Shown here in pieces: positions 56,288-64,000 of a stretch of 64,000 bases of DNA. The notes under the pieces are model-generated. The model was not told where the DNA came from. It made no database searches and worked only from the letters and a program-made list of their open reading frames with translations. This stretch comes from Tomocerus qinae (lineage: Eukaryota > Arthropoda > Collembola > Entomobryomorpha > Tomoceridae). The DNA lies in contig CM034546.1 of the NCBI GenBank assembly GCA_020055645.1, forward strand, positions 85,808,001 to 85,872,000, given 5' to 3'. The position numbers were made by a program, and so were the translations under genes. Position 1 is the first letter of the stretch; each line of letters opens with the position of its first letter.

Positions 56288-57901
56288 ATTCATCCTGCAA
56301 TAATGTCTTTCATGATCAGACGTCGGAATTTTATTTAAGTAAAATTTTTACAGCCTTCTCATAGAGTTCTGAGACTTCGTATCTACACGAATCATGCACT
56401 AAGGATTTCAAAAATATAAAAGTGTTAGTAAACTTTTTTACACTTTTGAGTTATAAAAAAATTTAAAGTTTTAGTAAAATTTTTTTATATAAAAAAAGTT
56501 TACATAAAATTTTCGACTTAAAAAAATCTTAAGAAAATATTTTGGCAATTTCCAGAATATTGAATGTTCAAAATTTTTTTCAAAATTCTCAAAATGAAAC
56601 TTACAATAAAATAAATGCATTTGCATAAATTATCTTTTCAATAAGCCTACAGTGACAAGATTATCCAAGGTTAAGCGGGGCTTTCAAACATTACATTTTA
56701 GTGTCGTTGTAGTTAGAGTTGAATTACAAGAAAAATTGCAATATGTAGAAAGTAAAACTGACAATTTCCGTCTTTATTTCTTGTCGATTGAATTTATTCT
56801 ATTATACCAATTATTGTTTTAATGTTTTAGCATGCACAAGGCATTTTTGAGTCCACGGCGACAAAACATGAGTATGGAAAATGTTGAAATCTCCTTAAAA
56901 TGGTTTCACCTTATTATTTAACCATATGATTTTGCCATTGGTGTATTTTTGCCCGTTTTGTTGACTTTATTTAATTTCAACTTTAAAAATGTAATTTAAG
57001 ATAATAAGGACGATATTACGTTTGGATTGAATTTTAACGTATTATATAATATCCGATTTTAAATTGGTCTGGAATTTTAGAAGTTAAGATTCGATATTAA
57101 GTTTAGATTAAATTTTAATATTAAAATTTATATGATTTTAAGATGGCAAGCTTGGACTACATTTTAATATTGCAATATATATGTTTTAAGATGTTAAGTT
57201 TGGATTAAGTTTTTATATTATTGAAATGTGTATGATTTTAAGTTGGTAAGTTTGGATTTTAAAATTGAAGATTAAATGTACAATAATGAAATGGTATAAT
57301 ACATGCAGTTCTATATTTATCACCTGATTATTTAGGTAGAGTTTCTGGCTTTTGATTTTTTAATATGTTATATTATAGATAATATTTTTGCCGAAGTCAA
57401 AAAAACTGTTTAGAGAAAATTCTTGCCATGGTAAATTTTTATAAAAATTTTTTTGCCATTTTATGAAAAATTTTTACCATTTTTTGGTAAAATTTTATGA
57501 AAAATTTTTACCATTTTTTGGTAAATTTTCGTGTAAATTTTTTGCGATTTTAAATAAATAAAATTCCGACGTATGTTCATGATTCATATAAGCAAATGCT
57601 AAAATTCTTGCTAGAAATATACAAAAAATGCTTACAATTTTCATACAAGTGACTTTTAAGATCTTATAAGTTACTTGTAAGAAACCTATGTGGAATTGGC
57701 CTCCATTATCACACAATTTCTTACAAGATATGTTGGGTTGGGACGAATAGGGAATTAACTCGTTCGTAATGTATTAATCAGTTGCTATGAGTTCAAAAAT
57801 TGGAATAATTTAGTGATTTTCATGGTTTCGTATTTTGGAAAAAAATTGCAGGGCAAAAGACACTACTTTTGAAAATAGTTATCAGGCCATGTTTACTTTT
57901 T
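56288..57901. other. very AT-rich DNA with short tandem repeats
   Basis: No gene. Diverged units of about 62 bp (TTTTAAGNTGNNAAGTTTGGATTA) run through 57020-57260. A TTTTTACCATTTTTTGGTAA palindromic unit repeats at 57430-57530. ATTAACTCGTTCGTAAT near 57752 is inverted at 59670-59686. Confidence 0.5.
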
Positions 57902-58537
57902 AGCTCGCCTGAGGAAGCGAGCTTATAAAACCACACAGTATGTAAGTCTACCCGCCAACCCTGCAACATTTGAATGCATTAACAGAAATTGATCAAACTC
58001 GTGACAAACGTTGCTAATAGACCTGTGACGTTATGGTGATGGTCCCATTCATTCAATAAGTTGCAGAGATACCATGAGCTCACTTAGTCTTAATTTTGAT
58101 AGTCAAAATGAAAAATGGTCCAAAACAAAGTTTAAACGTGTTCGCAGTAAATTGTTAGTTTTGCATGCCGCTTCTAACACATTCTAACCGAAATTTCTAC
58201 AAAAATAAAATTTCGAATAAATGTGATAGTCAAAATTGCACTTTTTAAATCTCTGTCGATTTTAAGGTCAATATTAAAGGTAACCCATGCACGGCCTTTC
58301 ACAAGGGATTTTGCTTAAGTCATGGTATGAATGCTAACGAAAGCATTATGCATTAGTTTGTGTAGTGTAGTTCCACATTCTGTGCTGTACTCCGCCAAAG
58401 CGCTCTGCCTCCTTCGACAGACAAGTACAGCGCGCGACTCTGCACTGAGTGGTTCTTCGCAGTTTTTGTCTGTACTTCCCATGCAAATTCGAAAATTTCA
58501 AACGCTCATTGAATTATTATTATAATTGATTTATATA

Positions 58538-58811
58538 TCAATAAATACTTTATGTAAAAAAATTTTGTTGGCATTTTTGGAAACTCTGATTTAATACCAA
58601 GGACTTGTGTCTCCAATTCCAATATTATTATTTGTGTCTCGTCAAAATTGTTAGTCAAGGAACCGCGCCACTTTTCTGGTAACTACTTTTTTTGAAACAA
58701 TAATTTCTCCTAAACTACGAACCTTTATGAAAATATTGGACACACAAGTCCTAGTTATTAGGACAGTTTCCAAAAATCTCAACCAAAGAATTTTTATAAA
58801 GTATTTATTGA
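58538..58811. repeat. inverted repeat inside diverged family B copy
   Basis: Arms 58538-58610 and 58742-58811 match in reverse complement (ATAAATACTTTAT...TTTTTGGAAACT...AGGACTTGTGT), with a spacer of about 130 bp. Confidence 0.8.
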
Positions 58812-59366
58812 GTTATTTATGATCATTTAGAACACAAAAATACATGAGAACGCTTATTAAAGGGCATTGTACAGGTTCCCCTTAATATAATTTTTAACCA
58901 GATATTAATCAACTTTAATTTCTGTTGATTCTAATGCTCAATATTATTCAACTTTAATTTCTGTTGATTCTAATGCTCAATATTATTCAACTTTAATTTC
59001 TGTTGGTTTTAAATACCAATATTAATCAACTTTAATTATCTGTTGATTTTCATACTTCATATTAATCAACTTTAATTATCTGTTGATTTAATACTCAATT
59101 TTAATCAATTCATATTTTCTGTTGATTTTAATGGCCAATATTTTTGATTTTCTGTTGATTTTAATGGTCAATATTTTTTGATTTTCTGTTCATTTTAATG
59201 GTCAATATTTTTTGATTTCCTGTTGATTTTAATGGTCAATATTTTTTGGTTTTCTGTTGATTGTAATGATCAATATTTTTTGATTTTCTGTTGATTTTAA
59301 TGGCTAATATTTTTTGATTTTCTGTTGATTTTAATGTTAGCATAAAAGCATTTCAATGTTAGAATA

Positions 59367-59400
59367 AAGCAGCAACAGAAGCGAGCTTCTGTTGCTGCTT
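59367..59400. other. perfect 16-bp hairpin at element end
   Basis: AAGCAGCAACAGAAGC, loop GA, exact reverse complement. It occupies the 3' terminus of the family B copy, where other copies have only a 6-bp stem. Confidence 0.9.
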
Positions 59401-59402
59401 TA

Positions 59403-60126
59403 GTTGAGGTTACCTGCTAGTATAGTTAGCTTCTGCAACGCATTTACCGTAATCTTATGCCCATGATACCCAGTCAACGAAGCAAAAGGAACGGAATGAG
59501 TAATTTGGAACTGTTTTGACCAAGTTTTGACTGTACCAAGGCGAAGAGATAACATTTTGTAAGATGCACCCAGTAAAATCGAAACGCACGATTTTATTCC
59601 GCAATAATTTATTACCAAAACGAAACCATGTTGAAATGCCCCTTAGTTACGAAATTAAAATATTACGAACGAGTTAATTCCCTTTTAGCCCAAACGGTTC
59701 ATATCTATTGTATAAACGGAAATTATAAATACTCTGACGTCATAATAACTCCGCCTAATGTTATAATATACTATTGTGAAGTGAAGTATAGTAACGCAGG
59801 CAACTCGTAATAGTAACCCTCAAAAATTTGCGCGAAATTCATAATCAGTCTCTATATTTTCCGAGCGAATAATATGGTGACTTTTCCGTAAGGGAACATA
59901 CAAATTTCGAGGATTTTAGAAGGAATTCCTCCTATTAACAATGCACAGGGATATAATTTGTCACTGAATGTCAGATTTAGATCTAAGCATCCAACGTTTT
60001 GGAAGTTACAAAAAAGCTGCAACTAGAAGAGGATAAATGGTATAAAGCAATGCCATTAATTGATACATTCAGATAGAAAGGGAAAAGGCTAGATATATCA
60101 ATTTAGATGCTCAAATTAAAAGCACT
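59403..60126. other. no gene seen
   Basis: Unrecognised DNA apart from the inverted ATTACGAACGAGTTAAT motif at 59670-59686. Short open frames show no known motif. Confidence 0.35.
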
Positions 60127-60134
60127 CTTGGAAC

Positions 60135-60367
60135 CAGGGAACTAAAAAGGTACTCCTTTTTTACAAAAAGGTAAAAAGTACTACTTTTTCTAAAAAAGCA
60201 GTCCTTTTTACCTTTTTACCTTTTTTACCTTATTTACATGTAAAGTGAAGTAAATGGGGCACTCTGCTACATCAAAAAAGGTAAAAAGGCAAAAAAGGAC
60301 TGCTTTTAAAAAATCTTACTCAAGGCAAAAAAGGTAAAAGGCAAAAAAGGTCCTTTTTTGTTCCCTG
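60135..60367. mobile_element. hAT-type MITE, 233 bp, perfect 8-bp TSD
   Basis: From CAGGGAACTAAAAAGG to CCTTTTTTGTTCCCTG, flanked by CTTGGAAC at 60127-60134 and 60368-60375. The interior is made of AAAAAGGTAAAAAGG and CCTTTTTACC blocks facing each other. A related end occurs at 63596. Confidence 0.92.
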
Positions 60368-60375
60368 CTTGGAAC

Positions 60376-61084
60376 CTACAAGACAAACACTATTGCTACG
60401 CATTGGCACACTTGACTCTTCATAAGAAAGAATAATGAACCAAAATAAAAAAATCGTCGTTGAGTGTTTGGCAATATTTTAAATCAGTGGTTTTGTACAA
60501 TTCACTTACAATAGTTACAATTAATTCAAATTACTTGACTGTTAATTACTATTTCGTTTTTGATGCATACAAAAGGACTAATAAGCATGTGAACAGTTAC
60601 ATGTGAATTATTTTACATACTGTTTGGACCACTGAAATCCTCCTACCCGGATGAAAACGAGATCCAGAAAATGTGTCTGATGTGGATGTACTGAGTGTGT
60701 CAAAAAGGATGACTGACCGAATAATATTGACTGGTTGGTCAGGACTAAATAAAAGAGATCGATACTCTACGGCTTTATTCGATTTTCACTCATTTATTTA
60801 AAACTAGAGAAAGAATAGTAAATTTAATTACAAATTGCAAATTAGAGTGATAAAAACTGAATTATCTAATTGCACACAATACTTCCTCTCTCTAATTCTA
60901 GAATCAATTGAATTGCACAGAACTGTTGAGCGTCCTTCCTCTAGCAAGTCTACCGCACAATTAAACAAGAATAAACTTGTATTCTCATATCTTACGCTAA
61001 AAGGAAAGAGACTACCAACAGAGGGCACATAATACTACAAATTAATAATAAAATAAACTTCCCCAAATCCTAAACATACAGTCA
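60376..61084. other. no gene seen
   Basis: AT-rich DNA. Overlapping short open frames on both strands near 60830-61030 show no known motif. Confidence 0.35.
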
Positions 61085-61220
61085 GACTCATAAGACCAGT
61101 TTACTTTTCCCGGAAGACCAGTTGGTTTTGCGGGAAGACCAGTTTACTTTTACGGGAAGACCAGTACTAATACTACTAATGCTTGAAGACCAGTTTATAT
61201 AGACCAGTTTACGTGACACC
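61085..61220 (-). repeat. ACTGGTC subrepeat cluster, copy 2 (inverted)
   Basis: GGAAGACCAGTTTACTTTTC and variants repeat at about 23-bp spacing. On the minus strand they match the cluster at 54700-54840, including the shared CCAACTGGTC variant order. Confidence 0.8.
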
Positions 61221-61383
61221 ATTTTACTGTACCCGTTTTGTTACAGTTACTGTAATTAAATACCCACCGTTCTTTAACAAACTGCTCCGTTTCGTCCTTT
61301 TCAGAAAAATATCTTTTGTATTCCCAACTTGTAGCTTTCATGGCTATTTCCATGCGTAATTATCATACCATACCTACCCGCTA

Positions 61384-61500
61384 AGAATTTCTCCGAACAG
61401 TAAAGCTGTTCAGGGAGTAACTGCAAGTAAGTCCTCGCGGCTTGAGCGGTAGTGTGTCTTTGCTAATCAATAGTATTGATCATACTCTCCCACTAACACA
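61384..61500 (+). mobile_element. LINE A family 3' end relic
   Basis: TTTCTCCGAACAGTAAAGCT, a run through TTCAGGGAGTAACT and GCGGCTTGAGCGGTAGT match the minus-strand 3' end of LINE A (47449-47513), including the terminal codons FSEQ-stop. The tail carries ACTCTCCCACTAACAC, shared with 41393-41410. A dead-on-arrival fragment. Confidence 0.7.
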
Positions 61501-61512
61501 CACACACACACC
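61493..61512. repeat. (CA)n microsatellite
   Basis: About nine CA dinucleotides. Confidence 0.9.
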
Positions 61513-61539
61513 CGCTAAGAACACAACATCACAACCATA

Positions 61540-61665
61540 AATTATCATTTTGCAAACTGTCCATCAGTCCATCACGATTTTCCAAACCGGTCAAATGCAA
61601 AAAGAGGCGTTTGCCAAACTTTCCACAGGGTACAATTTGATCTTTTGCGAAATTGACCTACATTC
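61540..61665. repeat. TTTGCCAAA dispersed repeat
   Basis: TTTTCCAAACCGGTCAAATGC, TTTGCCAAACTTTCC and TTTTGCGAAATTGACCTAC resemble 8090-8215 in order and spacing. Diverged. Confidence 0.4.
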
Positions 61666-61858
61666 ATTGCTTTTGAGTAGGAAGTTAGATTATTACTATC
61701 AACTGGAACTGGAGCTGATTGAAGCCAAGATTACTGCCTTTGAAGCCAACACGGCTATTTGCATGTTTTCCTGGTCCTATTTACCTTCATTTGCCTAATT
61801 TACCTTATCTTGACACCAGCCCAATGTCCTCGCATATACCTGCATATTATTTTATTTT

Positions 61859-62429
61859 AACGTGCGTCCTTAGTGGTTCCTTTTACATGTATTTTCCCAC
61901 ACCACTATTTCGTGAATAACTCCCCCAATTTGGAGTCAATTTAGACATATGAGGCCTTATAATGAAGATATGCTAACCAGCTCGGACATGTCATGGTGTA
62001 TTTTACAATTTTGACCTATAAAAGTCACACCACCGGTTTAAAAATGGTTCTTTTTTATTTTATGGCGGGTTGTCTTTAGACTTGGATGAGGATGGAAGGA
62101 CAATTAGAAGGTATTATTGAAAAGTCGGGACTACAAGTCCGAACAGAAAACCGGAAAATTTTCAGTGTGCCCGTTTATTAGTGCGCCCGAGTTATGATCG
62201 AAATGGTCGAAAAATAAAATTTGAATTTCAAGTATAGTACACAGCATAGGAGAACGACAGAGCGGATAAATCATGCGACTTTCATTTCTCTCACAGGTAT
62301 AATAATATTATCTCATTTGCTGATTAAACAACGCACTATTTCTGCTCTCCCTACTTTCGTTCTTATTCCTGTAGCAAATTCAAAGTAGGCATTCCGTTAG
62401 TTGCTTAGTGGTAACTAAGGACGCACGTT
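61859..62429. repeat. 16-bp perfect inverted repeat bounding 570 bp
   Basis: AACGTGCGTCCTTAGT at 61859-61874 is exactly inverted at 62414-62429. It may delimit a small TIR element. No coding sequence or target duplication seen. Confidence 0.45.
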
Positions 62430-63003
62430 GTAAAGACGACTCATCATTGTTTAATGAAAATTCATTTGTTTTGTAAAGACGGGTCATTATTTTTACCAGA
62501 ATTAATAAAGTTAAAGGCATGATTAGTTTATTCAGCAGGCTCATTAATTTGTAGCCTTTTATTTTTGAGGAAACATATGTAGTAGTAATATTTTACATTT
62601 TAAATTTAATTATATGCACTTAAATTCATAGCTTAAGTACTCAAATTAATTAATTGCACTTCCCTACAAGCACGTATAGAGAACTGAATTTAGAAGAGGG
62701 CTAACATTACATAAATATTTTAATTGTATATTCGCGCGGGCGAAAAATTTAGGCATTTTTGAAAGATAATTAATCAAAAATAGACTAAAAATGGCAAATA
62801 ATCATGCGGAGCGAAAATTGTTTTGCTATTTGGAGAAAAAATTCTTTTTCCTTGGATATCGGACTTCAGTCTGTGAAACCCTTCCTCCGTAATTCGTCCT
62901 TGCTTCCCTAGCCTAGGGTTATGTATTTAAACTGATTACATATATTTCGTCAGTTATTTCGTTCTCGGTTGAAATTACTGTACTCGGCCCTAGACAATTT
63001 ATC
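62430..63003. other. no gene seen
   Basis: AT-rich DNA without recognised features. Confidence 0.35.
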
Positions 63004-63140
63004 TGGTCATTTATTGAGAATATTTTTGGGTGGTCATTTGGAGGATTTGACCATTTTAACCATTTGGGTGGTCATATTGGAGTTTTTGACAGTTATGACC
63101 ACATTGACCACTTGAGTGGTCAATTTGGAGGATTTGATCA
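63004..63140. repeat. GGTCA/TGACC repeat cluster
   Basis: GGGTGGTCATTTGGAGGATT and TTTGACCATTTTAACCATTT type units repeat about 2.5 times. Similar in style to the interior of the hAT MITE at 32668 but without recognisable termini. Confidence 0.5.
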
Positions 63141-63243
63141 GAAAACCATACACTTACCCGAAGGCCACGAAAATGACAGCAACGTTAATCCAATCCATTG
63201 CGTTAATGATGTTAATCCATTGCACTCATATTTGAAAACTTAA

Positions 63244-63585
63244 AAACATTTGAAATAAATAAATTCCGTTGACCCTACGGGGTATTTTAATACGCTGATT
63301 TCGAATATGGCCACCAATATATCGTCAGAGTGACCCCTTCCGATATAGGGGGTATGCCCTCATATCGGCAAATATAAAACATTTGAAATAAATAAATTCC
63401 ATCCACCCTACGGGGTAATTGAATACGCTGATTTCGAATATGGCCACCGATATATCGTCGGAGTGACTCCTTCCGATATAGGGGTTGGTCCCCATATCGG
63501 AAAATATAAAACATTTGAGATAAATAAATTCCGTCAACTCTACGGAGTAATTAAATGAGGTGATTTTGAATATGGCCACAGATAT
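63244..63585 (+). repeat. 132-133-bp tandem repeat, about 2.6 copies
   Basis: TTTGAAATAAATAAATTCC recurs at about 63249, 63382 and 63514. Each unit has CTACGGGGTA, AATACGCTGATTTCGAATAT and a TTCCGATATAGGGG motif. The GCTGATTTCGAATAT core is shared with the 251-bp satellite at 38.6-39.5 kb. Confidence 0.9.
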
Positions 63586-63595
63586 ATAGTCAGAG

Positions 63596-64000
63596 CAAGG
63601 AACAAAAAAGCACCTTATTTTGCTTTTTCCTTTTTTATAAAAAATGTAGGTACGAAATTTAAAAAAAGGTTTGCTCTTTTTCCTTTTTTGCGTTTTTACA
63701 ATTTGAGGAAGCATAACTAGCGAAGCTCATACATTACTTACGTTTCATTTGCATGATTTGTAAGTTTACACCGTGTACAAATAAAAATTAATCAAAGTAT
63801 TTACTATTTTATATGGAATCATGAATTCACAATCTCTGTTAGTTGCCTCTGTAACGGCAAGTTTGTTTGTTTTCGTAATTTACAAACGGGGAAGTATAAA
63901 TTAAGGGCAAGTGCGCGGAAAAAGGCAATTCAAGGCCAAAAAGTGTTATAAAACTTGAGGATCAAACAATAAAAAGACAGAAAAAAGAAATGCCAGATCC
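63596..64000 (+). mobile_element. possible hAT-like element, cut by window end
   Basis: CAAGGAACAAAAAAGCACC and a TTTTTCCTTTTTT block resemble the ends of the MITE at 60135-60367. No right end is seen before the window stops, so a longer element may continue. Evidence is weak. Confidence 0.3.

Larger units (their letters stand above)
57902..59402 (+). mobile_element. family B element, diverged copy with inserts
   Basis: Starts AGCTCGCCTGAGGAAGCGAG C, then CTTATAAAACCACACAG and a body recognisable by TTTTGATAGTCAAAATG, but without a GTCC tract. A diverged 40-bp array occupies 58890-59340. The end is a perfect 16-bp stem hairpin at 59367-59400. Between body and array lies an unrelated segment (58280-58890) with its own inverted repeat. 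Family membership rests on the end, body and array. Confidence 0.65.

Overview
This is a stretch of eukaryotic nuclear DNA, AT-rich and almost entirely made of repeats and decayed mobile elements. No intact host gene could be recognised. The relics point to an invertebrate animal: non-LTR retrotransposons with apurinic-type endonuclease, reverse transcriptase and RNase H domains; Helitron/Helentron relics; BED-finger hAT transposases; a mariner-like transposase fragment; and many non-autonomous elements carrying minisatellites. An arthropod is my guess, with low confidence.

Layout. 0-5.7 kb: a 1.2-kb inverted repeat, a TIR element loaded with a 30-bp minisatellite, and an element with a (GTCY)n block and a 132-bp array. 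6.4-7.5 kb: a Helentron-type protein relic reduced to its two ends, split by a hAT MITE. 9.1-12.5 kb: three copies of a second (GTCY)n family ('family B') in a row, two of them filled with 40-bp repeats. 12.5-15.0 kb: a minus-strand LINE (LINE C) running into a 155-bp tandem repeat, followed by a hAT MITE with perfect target duplications. 15.8-23.4 kb: mostly AT-rich anonymous DNA with a few dispersed repeats. 23.4-26.4 kb: a Helitron Rep fragment, another family B copy, a near-perfect 159-bp hairpin and a second copy of the first (GTCY)n family ('family A'). 27.2-36.8 kb: TIR elements, hAT MITEs, a 3-kb strand-asymmetric tract and a GC-rich palindromic island. 38.6-46.7 kb: a 251-bp satellite, a BED-type hAT relic and a 4.6-kb satellite with 33/18/39-bp units. 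47.5-53.0 kb: a minus-strand RNase H LINE (LINE A) interrupted by a foldback mariner derivative containing about 31 copies of a 23-bp repeat, then a plus-strand LINE (LINE B) lying head to head with it. 53.5-54.4 kb: a hAT transposase relic with a probable intron. 54.4-64 kb: further inverted repeats, a diverged family B copy, another hAT MITE and a short 132-bp array.

The unifying theme is that at least three structurally different DNA-element types here (long-TIR, Helentron-like with GTCY microsatellite, and a mariner foldback) carry a homogenised minisatellite inside their termini. The largest satellite lies flush against a hAT-like terminus. The window therefore looks like a place where transposons seed satellite DNA. 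Autonomous relics that could have supplied enzymes for the non-autonomous ones (a BED-type hAT, Helentron/Helitron fragments) are present alongside them.
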